Shown here: positions 1 to 7,388 of the stretch, piece after piece
Numbering within the stretch: position 1 is the stretch's first letter
Layout: each line of letters opens with the position of its first letter
Origin: Ignavibacteria bacterium
GTDB taxonomy: Bacteria; Bacteroidota; Ignavibacteria; Ignavibacteriales; Ignavibacteriaceae
DNA: 64,000 bases
Assembly: GCA_030693705.1 (NCBI GenBank)
Contig: JAUYAB010000047.1
Coordinates: 62,001 to 126,000, forward strand
Direction: 5' to 3'
Notes under the pieces: model-generated
Database searches by the model: none
Told to the model about the DNA's origin: nothing
Seen by the model: only the letters and a program-made list of their open reading frames with translations
Position numbers and translations under genes: made by a program

Positions 1-1870
1 CCGGAAGTGCGGCAATATTTAGAAAAGTCTGCGAAGAAATATCTGTCCGCATTGCCCCTTCAACGGTAACATCTCTTTTCGCTTCAACAATCTTTATACG
101 CGGATCGGTTATACGAATATGAAGTTTTCCGTTTTTTTGCGTAAGAATAATTTCTCCTTCGGGAAGCGGAATAGTTGCATTCCAATCCTTCCATTCCTTT
201 GGAACATTTGGCGATACACGAATGCGGGCGCAGCCAGACTCAATAATATCAACGCCAAGCAGACCTTCAATAATTGCAACTTGATATGAACCGGCGGCGG
301 TTAAAAATGCAAAACCTCCTTCGGTTACACCATCAATAGAAGTTAATTCTTCCATCAATCCCGGGTAGTGTTCATCTTCTAAAGTTTTTGAACAGCATTC
401 AAGTAAATGAATTCCTCCTTCAATATCTCCGTTGCGCAAACGAGCGCGCGCTTCAACGGCATTCCACCAGGGCCACATTTTATAATTGTGATCAACAGTA
501 AGATTAACGTGCGTCATCGGCGGGAAAATAGTTGTTGACCCGGCAGTGCGCCAATTGTTTTTTTTGATTGACTGAAGTATTTTTTTTACGCGCTCCTTTG
601 GCGCAACGTTACAGAGAATTGCAAGCACATTTCCTTCTGAAGAAGAACGTTCATCGCGTTTGCCCCAAAGAGAAAGATTATCATACTCGCCGGTGTTTTC
701 GTTCCACAATATATTATTAATTCCTAAATTGAATCTGTCTCTCACAGTTTGCAATTGTCCGGCAGTTTTAGTATCACCAAGTATCTCTTCAATTTTAGAA
801 AATGTATTTAAAAGATCAGCAAAGAGAACATTGGAGTATAAAATACGCGCACCATCCGGGAAAAGGAGAAATCGTGAGTGGTCCATCCATTCCGTATCAT
901 CAATCAAAAGCCCCTGGTTGTTGTAGTCCCGGTCAATCCACGCATTAACCCAGGGCAATAATGTTTTTGCCGCGCCGGTTAAAAATTCTTTGTCACCGGT
1001 AAGAAGATAGTATTTCCAAATTGCATGAGTCAACCACGCTGTTCCTTCGGCAGAACCGCCCTGGGAAGGGTCTTCGGTCACCTTCAATCCACGCGGATTG
1101 TGTGTTGCGTAGCGGCGAAGATCATATTCAAGCGTGGTGCGTGCGCGTGAAAATTGTCCGCTTGCCATAGCGCCGGGAACAAGCCCGGTGCCAAGATCGC
1201 GTGACCAGACATCACGCCACCGGAAAATTTCGCACACATGCAAACGACCGTCAAATCCAAGATCAAGTAAATAGCGGTTGAAAGGAACGGCACGGTTTAC
1301 AAGCGATGAAGGAGTTTGCAGTTGAAATCCCTTTTGATATTGCGCTTCCCATTCTTTTCTAAAACTATCGAACGTTCCTTTTGGCGCTGTTTTTCCGGTG
1401 AAGAAAATTATTTCTCCAACTCCATTTTTCATTTTAACAGAAACTCTTCCTGAAGGTGAAAGTGTAGGCGAACCATGTTGCTCAATTTCAAATTCGGTTT
1501 TTTTCTTTTTCCCTTTTATGCGCACAGCAACAACGTAAGCGTTTTCTTCCGTTGCGCCGTGAAGAATTTCCACTTTCAATTCAGCAACAGTAAACGTGTA
1601 AAGAACTCCACCCGGGAAAAAGGTGGACTGAGCATCAGTTGATTTTAGTTCGTACGTTTTACCATCAACAATAAGATGAAAGACGCCATCGGCAATACCG
1701 CCGGTATGAAACTCGTATCCTGTCGGGCGAACCTTTACAACGCTTCGTCCGTTGCCCACAAGTCCTTCGGGAGTTTTACCGGTGTATTCAATCGTTGTGC
1801 TTTTCTGCGCCGATACGAACTGGGTGATAATGAGTGTAAGAAAAAGATGAAACATGATCAATGACTTCAT
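1..1870 (-). CDS. Secreted six-hairpin glycosidase-like protein (partial)
   Basis: The minus-strand reading frame is open from an ATG at 1870 to the left edge, so about 623 residues are visible and the C-terminus is missing. The first ~21 residues are a signal peptide (MKSLIMFHLFLT... ending FVSAQ). A beta-rich N-terminal part is followed by an alpha-helical barrel-like part with WRDVWSRDLG near residue 220, a GGSAEGTAWLTHAIW stretch, and DDTEWMDHSRF near residue 325. These resemble the six-hairpin (alpha/alpha)6 glycosidases (glucoamylase, GH63 and amylo-alpha-1,6-glucosidase-like groups). It probably hydrolyses glycosidic bonds in the periplasm or outside the cell. It is divergent from the MFS and YhcH genes, which suggests a carbohydrate-use locus. 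The exact family and substrate are not determined. Confidence 0.72.
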   Translation of the reverse strand, partial: MKSLIMFHLFLTLIITQFVSAQKSTTIEYTGKTPEGLVGNGRSVVKVRPTGYEFHTGGIADGVFHLIVDGKTYELKSTDAQSTFFPGGVLYTFTVAELKVEILHGATEENAYVVAVRIKGKKKKTEFEIEQHGSPTLSPSGRVSVKMKNGVGEIIFFTGKTAPKGTFDSFRKEWEAQYQKGFQLQTPSSLVNRAVPFNRYLLDLGFDGRLHVCEIFRWRDVWSRDLGTGLVPGAMASGQFSRARTTLEYDLRRYATHNPRGLKVTEDPSQGGSAEGTAWLTHAIWKYYLLTGDKEFLTGAAKTLLPWVNAWIDRDYNNQGLLIDDTEWMDHSRFLLFPDGARILYSNVLFADLLNTFSKIEEILGDTKTAGQLQTVRDRFNLGINNILWNENTGEYDNLSLWGKRDERSSSEGNVLAILCNVAPKERVKKILQSIKKNNWRTAGSTTIFPPMTHVNLTVDHNYKMWPWWNAVEARARLRNGDIEGGIHLLECCSKTLEDEHYPGLMEELTSIDGVTEGGFAFLTAAGSYQVAIIEGLLGVDIIESGCARIRVSPNVPKEWKDWNATIPLPEGEIILTQKNGKLHIRITDPRIKIVEAKRDVTVEGAMRTDISSQTFLNIAALP

Positions 1871-1956
1871 TGTGTTTGCCTCGCTAAGGGAATATTTGAG
1901 GAAAGTATTCTATTTAACATTTTTTTAATTCACTAACCTGGCTGAGCCAGGGTCAA

Positions 1957-2080
1957 AAAGGAATAATGAATATCGATCCGCCGCGGCGGAAGGAATGCGG
2001 AACATCGAAGGGTAAAAAACTTCAACACTCGTTATTCCCCGACTGAGTCGGGCGGGCTTGTTCGATGTTCGATATTCAAA
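1957..2080. repeat. Dispersed inverted-repeat element, copy A
   Basis: This copy combines AATAATGAATATCG and GTTCGATGTTCGATATTC arms with the palindrome TCCGCCGCGGCGGA (1977-1990) and a second hairpin CCCGACTGAGTCGGG. The same words recur at 10421-10520 and 58691-58805. It lies in the 595-bp gap between the divergent glycosidase and MFS genes, so it is not simply a shared terminator. Confidence 0.7.
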
Positions 2081-2280
2081 CTCATGAAAAAATTCTAACC
2101 GGTGCCACTCGCGCGCCGGATTTTTGTAACCATATAATGTATCATAAACATGTTTTCGACACTCTGTTTACAAATTCTTTTTCTTGTCGAGTAATCCTCA
2201 ACGATATCAATCAGCTTTAAAAAATATTTTATCAAAATTAAATAATGTCGAACTTCCTTCCTATTTTTCAAGGAAAAATT

Positions 2281-2376
2281 CTTAATCTTAATCGTGTTCA
2301 TAATCTTACTCATTGAGGAGAATAAACGGATTGCGATTACGAAAGAGATTATGATTGTGATTATGATTATGATTAA
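2281..2376. repeat. Low-complexity ATGATT-rich inverted repeat
   Basis: The left side reads CTTAATCTTAATCGTG and the right side is a run of imperfect ATGATT units ending GATTATGATTAAG, which is roughly the reverse complement. It could fold into an imperfect hairpin. It occupies the leader side of the MFS gene. Small open frames here encode only NHNHNH-type low-complexity peptides and are not supported as genes. Confidence 0.5.
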
Positions 2377-2465
2377 GAAAAAAACAAAGCGCAATATTAA
2401 AACGCGTTTTTAAATAATACGTTAAATTATCAACTTGATTGTTATACCGGTAAAAAAGGAATGTA

Positions 2466-3851
2466 ATGGAAGAACAAAAAAAACCAATCGCCAAAAGCAT
2501 TTTTCAGCAGACTATCTCGGAAGTAACTCAACCGTTTATAGATCTCTTTCATGCGCCGCGTGCTTTGTGGGGCGTTAATCTTTCTTACCTGCTCGAAGGA
2601 TTAACCTATTTCGGCGTAGTCGGTTTACTTACCATTTTCTTTAATAAAGACATCGGATTAAATGATATTAACGCCGGACAAATGGTGGGTGTTCTTACTG
2701 CCGGGATAACGTTAAGTATGCTTTTTCTCGGCGCCACAGTTGATATTATCGGCGTAAGAAAATCATTCCTCGTTTCGTTGATCTTAATGTTGGTTGGAAG
2801 AGTTTTGCTTACTATCAGTCCCCAATTTGGTGCAAACGGACTCTGGTCATCACCACACTTGATAGCTATGTTTGGAATTTTCTGGATCATCCTCGGCTAC
2901 GGAATTTACCAACCGGCGGCATATGCGGCAGTAAAGCAATTTACAACCGAAAAAACTTCCGCAATGGGATACGCAATGTTGTACGCCGTAATGAATCTCG
3001 GTGGATTTTTACCGGGTTTGATTTCGCCTCCGGTCAGAAAAAGTTTCGCAATAACCGGCGTCTTTTGGGTGTATGTTATTCTTACTGTTGCCGGAATTTT
3101 TGTTGTAATGTTTGTTATTACAAACAAAGCTATTAAAGACGCAACTGTTACAGATATTAGTTCTAAATCAGATGATAAAGATTCAGTTGAAAACCTTCCT
3201 TTAAAAGATAAGATGAAATATTACTTGAAGAATTTTCCTTTAAAGGATTTACGTTTTCTCTACTTCATTTTTATTTTGATCCCGGTACAAACCTTGTTCG
3301 CGCATAATTGGCTGACACTTCCGGCTTACTTCAACAGAGCATTTACCGGTGTTGTAAGTAATAATTTTGAGTTCTTCACAAACTTCAATCCGATTTTAAT
3401 TTTCATTTTAACGCCAATGGTCGCAGCACTTACCTCAACTAAAAACGCTTATAAAATGATGATTTTAGGAACGCTTGTAATGGCTTCTCCGACATTTCTG
3501 CTCGCGTTTGGTCCAAACCTCTACACGGTTTTCGGATATTTGATTATCATGACGATAGGTGAAGCGATGTGGCAGCCAAGATTTCTCCAATGGGTTGCAG
3601 AAATAGCGCCGAAAGGAATGACCGGAATTTATATGGGAATCGGACAGTTCCCCTGGTTCTTAACAAAAGTAGTAACAAGTTTGTATTCCGGCTGGTTCTT
3701 AATGCACTATTGCCCGGAAGGTGTTGCCCCGCAATTGATGAACACACAAATGATGTGGCTAATTTATGGATTCATAGCCATCATCAGTCCGGTTGGTTTG
3801 TTCCTTGCAAGAAAATGGATGATAAAAGGTTTTAAGGAGAAGGCGGTATAG
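2466..3851 (+). CDS. MFS family transporter
   Basis: A 461-residue membrane protein with about 12 hydrophobic segments and a hydrophilic loop near residues 225-250 that divides two halves, as in the major facilitator superfamily. The first half contains DIIGVRKSFLVSLILMLVGR, which matches the loop 2-3 region of MFS proteins, and GYGIYQPAAYAAVKQF in the fourth/fifth helix area. The substrate cannot be read from the sequence. It ends 2 bp before the YhcH-type gene and is divergent from a secreted glycosidase, so a sugar or glycoside product is a reasonable guess. AAGGA precedes the ATG. Confidence 0.8.
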   Translation: MEEQKKPIAKSIFQQTISEVTQPFIDLFHAPRALWGVNLSYLLEGLTYFGVVGLLTIFFNKDIGLNDINAGQMVGVLTAGITLSMLFLGATVDIIGVRKSFLVSLILMLVGRVLLTISPQFGANGLWSSPHLIAMFGIFWIILGYGIYQPAAYAAVKQFTTEKTSAMGYAMLYAVMNLGGFLPGLISPPVRKSFAITGVFWVYVILTVAGIFVVMFVITNKAIKDATVTDISSKSDDKDSVENLPLKDKMKYYLKNFPLKDLRFLYFIFILIPVQTLFAHNWLTLPAYFNRAFTGVVSNNFEFFTNFNPILIFILTPMVAALTSTKNAYKMMILGTLVMASPTFLLAFGPNLYTVFGYLIIMTIGEAMWQPRFLQWVAEIAPKGMTGIYMGIGQFPWFLTKVVTSLYSGWFLMHYCPEGVAPQLMNTQMMWLIYGFIAIISPVGLFLARKWMIKGFKEKAV

Positions 3852-3853
3852 TT

Positions 3854-4303
3854 ATGGTAATTGATGATCTTAGAAATGCTTCTCTCTGCTTCGGGATGCA
3901 CAAAAATTTCAGAACGGCATTCGATTATTTACTGCGTACCGATTTCACGCATGTTGCAAACGGCAAATATCCGCTCGATGGTGAAAATGTTTTCGCGATT
4001 GTGAACAGATACGAACCTCAATCTGCCGAAGAATTAAAATGGGAAGCGCACAGAAATTATATTGATATTCAATTTGTTGCCTCCGGGTTTGAAGAAATCG
4101 GGATTGTTGGAATTGGGGAAATGACTCACACAACCGACTACGATGAAATGAGTGATGTTCAATTTTTTAAGGGAACCGGTGAGCATTACCATCTTGGTGA
4201 AAAAATGTTCGCGGTTATCTTTCCGCACGAAGTTCATAAACCGGGAATAGCTGTTGAAGGGAATTCCGCGGTTCTAAAAGTAGTTATAAAAGTTAGAGTT
4301 TAA
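3854..4303 (+). CDS. YhcH/YjgK/YiaL (DUF386) family protein
   Basis: A 149-residue cytoplasmic protein with the family pattern: KWEAHRNYIDIQFVASG in the middle, then YDEMSDVQFF and a C-terminal IFPHEVHKPGIAVEG segment whose histidines and glutamates belong to the cupin-like metal site. E. coli relatives (YhcH, YiaL) sit in sialic acid and pentose gene clusters and are proposed to act on sugar anomers or isomers. It starts 2 bp after the MFS stop codon, so the two are probably co-transcribed. A diverged copy of its last ~36 codons lies at 5203-5313. Confidence 0.88.
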   Translation: MVIDDLRNASLCFGMHKNFRTAFDYLLRTDFTHVANGKYPLDGENVFAIVNRYEPQSAEELKWEAHRNYIDIQFVASGFEEIGIVGIGEMTHTTDYDEMSDVQFFKGTGEHYHLGEKMFAVIFPHEVHKPGIAVEGNSAVLKVVIKVRV

Positions 4304-4318
4304 GGATTTATAAAAAAC

Positions 4319-4366
4319 AATAACACGCGGATCATACTGATTTAATCAGATTATCCGCGTGTTATT
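4319..4366. terminator. Hairpin terminator, copy 1 of a three-copy palindrome
   Basis: AATAACACGCGGAT pairs with ATCCGCGTGTTATT across a ~20-bp loop that itself contains the small inverted repeat CTGATTTAATCAG. It follows the YhcH-type gene. Near-identical hairpins lie at 5328-5375 and 7294-7380, each just past a T9SS gene tail. Confidence 0.65.
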
Positions 4367-4374
4367 AAAACCAA

Positions 4375-4431
4375 TTATTTTAAGAGCACAATTTTCTTCG
4401 TCTCAACAAATTTTCCAGCTTCCATTCTTTT
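4375..4431 (-). pseudogene. Relic of a T9SS sorting-domain 3' end
   Basis: On the minus strand this encodes only MEAGKFVETKKIVLLK and a stop codon, the exact last residues of the two intact T9SS genes downstream. Upstream of the Met the reading degrades (VTKR, then low-complexity AT sequence). It is the broken-off tail of a former paralogue beside hairpin copy 1. Confidence 0.85.
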
Positions 4432-4774
4432 AGTAACTTTTTTTCTGAAATCATTTGGTTATCTCGTTTTTTTTTTAATTATAACTAAGCAAAAAAATGT
4501 TTTTCTTATTCTTCTGTTTTTAATGTGTGTTAAGCAAAGTGTTATAAAAAAAATTAACAGGTGAACTCTTAAATTACTTAAATTGGGTTGTGAAACTTTT
4601 GAGTGGCGTTAAAATACAAATTAATTCGTGTTTTCATCCCTTTTACAGAAGGGGGAATCTTGAAGAGGAGCAAAAAATAACTTTTCTTCTTTTCTCTACC
4701 TCTGTTTTCATCTTTACCTCTTCTTTTACTTTATCCAAGCCGCAAGTCACTTTATTACTTCCTAGAGTCGAACA
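4432..4774. other. Gene-free AT-rich stretch
   Basis: I see no convincing gene, tRNA or promoter here. A 62-codon plus-strand frame in the right half has no recognisable features. The stretch is the left part of the segment that separates the two decayed tails. Confidence 0.5.
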
Positions 4775-5179
4775 ATGAAACAATTAATATTATTAGTGTA
4801 TATGTTGTTAACCATAATTGGGTGTGAAGATAATCCTACTGATGCAAAAAAATCTGAGAACCACTCTCCCACAATATTCTCACTTATTGTTTTTCCAGAT
4901 ATTGTTGGTCCGCAAGATTCAGCTATTGTTATCTGTAATGCATTTGATCCGGATGGCGATACTTTGGTCTATGACTGGATCACTGATGCTAGATTAAGGA
5001 TAAAAGGAGCCAATCCACCTTCGGATAGTAGGTTGTTTAACACTTTTGAGGATTCAAGAATATTTTACCCAACACAACGTGCTATTGATACAGTTTGGGT
5101 TCAGTGTTTTGCTCGAGATCGGAAAGGAAAATCTGATGCCAAGTTAGTTCTTTTTATAGTTAGAAAAGATTCTCTTTAA
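4775..5179 (+). CDS. Small lipoprotein with PKD/Ig-like domain
   Basis: 134 residues. The N-terminus MKQLILLVYMLLTIIGC is a lipoprotein signal with lipobox IIGC, so residue 17 would be the acylated cysteine. The rest is a single beta-sandwich-like domain with FDPDGDTLVYDW (about residues 54-65) and a closing VWVQCFARDRKGKSDAKLVLFIV, typical of PKD or bacterial Ig-like folds. No strong ribosome binding site is visible. It lies alone between two decayed gene tails and may have arrived with that rearrangement. Function unknown. Confidence 0.7.
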   Translation: MKQLILLVYMLLTIIGCEDNPTDAKKSENHSPTIFSLIVFPDIVGPQDSAIVICNAFDPDGDTLVYDWITDARLRIKGANPPSDSRLFNTFEDSRIFYPTQRAIDTVWVQCFARDRKGKSDAKLVLFIVRKDSL

Positions 5180-5202
5180 GAGGAGAAGGAAAATATTTTT
5201 CT

Positions 5203-5313
5203 TTATGTGAAAAATCATTCGGCATCATTTTCCCGCACGAAGTTCATAAACCGGGAATTGCTGTTGACGGAATCTCACAAGTTTTAAAAGTAGTGATAAA
5301 AGTTAGAGTTTAA
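5203..5313 (+). pseudogene. Relic of a YhcH/DUF386 gene 3' end
   Basis: In frame it encodes LCEKSFGIIFPHEVHKPG, then IAVDGISQVLKVVIKVRV and a stop codon, matching the last ~36 residues of the intact gene at 3854-4303 with several substitutions. No start or upstream body remains. It is followed by hairpin copy 2 and then by the T9SS gene, reproducing the order YhcH tail, hairpin, T9SS tail seen at 4206-4431. Confidence 0.88.
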
Positions 5314-5327
5314 GAATTTGTAAATAC

Positions 5328-5375
5328 AATAGCACGCGGATCATACTGATTTAATCAGATTATCCGCGTGCTATT
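5328..5375. terminator. Hairpin terminator, copy 2
   Basis: AATAGCACGCGGAT pairs with ATCCGCGTGCTATT around the same CTGATTTAATCAG loop as copy 1. It lies just downstream of the T9SS gene stop codon on the minus strand, and probably ends that transcript. Confidence 0.7.
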
Positions 5376-5383
5376 AAAACCAA

Positions 5384-7171
5384 TTACTTTAAGAGAACAA
5401 TCTTCTTCGTCTCAACAAATTTACCTGCTTCCATGCGTACAAAATAAATTCCGCTGGCAAGTGTTTTGCCGTTGAAATCAACTTCATAACTGCCCGAATT
5501 CATTTCTCTATTTACCAATGTTGCAATCTCCGCTCCAAGGAAATCATAAACTCTTATTTTAACCACTTCATTTTGCGGAAGAGTAAACTGAATTTTTGTT
5601 GCCGGGTTAAACGGATTTGGATAATTCTGTGAAAGTGAAAAATTAATTACCGAAACCAAATCTTCATCATCAATTCCTACAGTGGTGAAATCATAGTCGT
5701 TGTTATAGAGATTTCTTGCAAATGTTGCAGTGTTTGTCAACTTTTCTACATTATCAGCACAAATAATTGCAGAAGAAATTCTTTCTCTTAAAAATTTTTG
5801 CAACGGGAAAGGACCACTTGAAAACAATGCGCTAACATTTGCGTTTGTAATTACTGTATCAACAAAACCGCCAACCATTTTGCTCCAAACTACTTCATCG
5901 TTTTTGGGCCAAAGACTAGATGGAGTTTGAGAGACATAATTTAATGAGACTGCCGTTATTCCAATCTGATCAGATTCATCATTATCGGTTTTATCAAAAT
6001 TGGGTTCCCCGTCGGTAGGGATTCCGTCTCCTTCACCTTCATCAGGACCTGTATATTGAATATCATAAGGTCCCACACCATCTTTTCCAACATCATCATT
6101 TAGCGGTTCAGTTGGCGAATCCCATTTCCCATTGTTATTTACATCTAAATAGCCAACCCAATCTCCGTCATTATCAATTCCATCATCTCGCCTCTCATCG
6201 ATCATGCCATCTCCATCATCATCAATTCCATTCACACTGTTTGATGGGGTTTCTAAAAGCATAACTCCAATATACCCTGTCACCCAATTGCCGGGAGTTC
6301 CAAGACCATCAGTATCATAAGCATAAATTATTTCTAAATTTTTATCATATCTGACATTATCCCCATTATCATTGGGACCACCCACACCTGAATCGAAGTA
6401 AAAACCAATACATGTTGAGTCATATGAAAAATCTGAAATATTAACTATATCATACTGCCAGAAAAGAATGTTATCTGCTAAGGGATATGACCATTTTGAG
6501 CATTGATATCCGCGTACTTCAACCCTTAACCCCAACCCACCCCGGTTTGTGTCTGATAAGACGGGGAAAAAACGGTAGGGTGAGCGGGTGAATTCTTTAT
6601 CTTGCGAATCATCCATTACGAAAAAGGTTTCAAAACTGGCAGTTTTTACATCCCGTCCCCAATACCCATACCAGTGTCCATTCCATTCTGGTCCTAAGCC
6701 TAATGCGTCAGGCCAAACATCAGGCCATGAAGTTTTGTCAATACTCTTTGCCGGTTTAGAAGACAAAGGATTTGAGTAACCTGGAATCGGTTCCAGTCCC
6801 CATATTTCTCCGGTTACCGGATCCCAATCCATTTGTTCACGGTATGAAGTTTCTATCGGATGAATCACTGCCTGATTTCCAGGCGCTTGTACTTCAGCAC
6901 CAATCAGTAAAGTCATTCCATCAAGATAAGTATGTCCCGTTCCTTTTTGCCATTCAACCGATGGTTGAAAAGGCCAATGCCCAATCTCTCCGGTATTTTT
7001 AAATAACGTCCGGATTAAATTTCCATCGAGAATGCTTTCTTTTTCATATTTAAATTCGCCATAGGGTTCCGCCCTATATTTTTGTATTTGATCTGGAACT
7101 TGTGGAAAGATTTCACTTAAAAGTGAAAATGAAACAAAGAAAAGAATAAAGATGAAACCTGTTTTTCGCAT
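5384..7171 (-). CDS. T9SS cargo protein with Ca-binding type repeats (paralogue 1)
   Basis: 595 residues: signal peptide 1-~24 (ending LLSEIFPQ), a large N-terminal region nearly identical to the next gene, an Asp-rich stretch near residues 305-400 (GIDDDGDGMIDERRDDGIDNDGD, DVNNNGKWD, DGEPNFDKTDNDESDQ) resembling EF-like or thrombospondin type 3 calcium loops, and a C-terminal type A sorting domain from QNYPNPFNP at about residue 515 to IVLLK. It should be exported through the Sec system and then the T9SS and cleaved or anchored at the surface. Compared with paralogue 2 it keeps the calcium segment but lacks the ~400-residue middle. Function unknown. Confidence 0.85.
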   Translation of the reverse strand: MRKTGFIFILFFVSFSLLSEIFPQVPDQIQKYRAEPYGEFKYEKESILDGNLIRTLFKNTGEIGHWPFQPSVEWQKGTGHTYLDGMTLLIGAEVQAPGNQAVIHPIETSYREQMDWDPVTGEIWGLEPIPGYSNPLSSKPAKSIDKTSWPDVWPDALGLGPEWNGHWYGYWGRDVKTASFETFFVMDDSQDKEFTRSPYRFFPVLSDTNRGGLGLRVEVRGYQCSKWSYPLADNILFWQYDIVNISDFSYDSTCIGFYFDSGVGGPNDNGDNVRYDKNLEIIYAYDTDGLGTPGNWVTGYIGVMLLETPSNSVNGIDDDGDGMIDERRDDGIDNDGDWVGYLDVNNNGKWDSPTEPLNDDVGKDGVGPYDIQYTGPDEGEGDGIPTDGEPNFDKTDNDESDQIGITAVSLNYVSQTPSSLWPKNDEVVWSKMVGGFVDTVITNANVSALFSSGPFPLQKFLRERISSAIICADNVEKLTNTATFARNLYNNDYDFTTVGIDDEDLVSVINFSLSQNYPNPFNPATKIQFTLPQNEVVKIRVYDFLGAEIATLVNREMNSGSYEVDFNGKTLASGIYFVRMEAGKFVETKKIVLLK

Positions 7172-7220
7172 AGAACCTCCGAAAAAAAGTTAAAAAGCAC
7201 CCTGGACAACATTTATGTTT

Positions 7221-7251
7221 CAAATTTATAACATTTTATGGGAACGAACAA
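7221..7251 (-). promoter_or_regulatory. Bacteroidota-type promoter of T9SS paralogue 1
   Basis: Minus-strand TTG at 7251-7249, 20-bp spacer, then TAAATTTG at 7228-7221. This fits TTG-N19/20-TAnnTTTG. The expected start point leaves a ~45-nt leader with GGAGG before the ATG at 7171. The same arrangement precedes paralogue 2. Confidence 0.65.
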
Positions 7252-7293
7252 AATCTTTTCCAATCAATCTTGACCGATCATGATAATGAAAAC

Positions 7294-7380
7294 AATAGCA
7301 CGCGGATTGCGCTGAGTGAACGGATTAATACTAATCAAATCCGTTGTCACCCGTCTTATCCGCGTCATCCGCGTGCTATT
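7294..7380. terminator. Hairpin terminator, copy 3 (longer loop)
   Basis: The outer arms AATAGCACGCGGAT and ATCCGCGTGCTATT match copy 2, but the interior is longer and carries further inverted words (AACGGATT... AATCCGTT). It sits just past the paralogue 2 stop codon on the minus strand, between the two paralogues. Confidence 0.6.
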
Positions 7381-7388
7381 AAAACAAA

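Noticed and set aside
2095-2500. Two small minus-strand frames upstream of the MFS gene
   Set aside because: They encode low-complexity NHNHNH/KIK peptides from the ATGATT repeat and have no ribosome binding sites.
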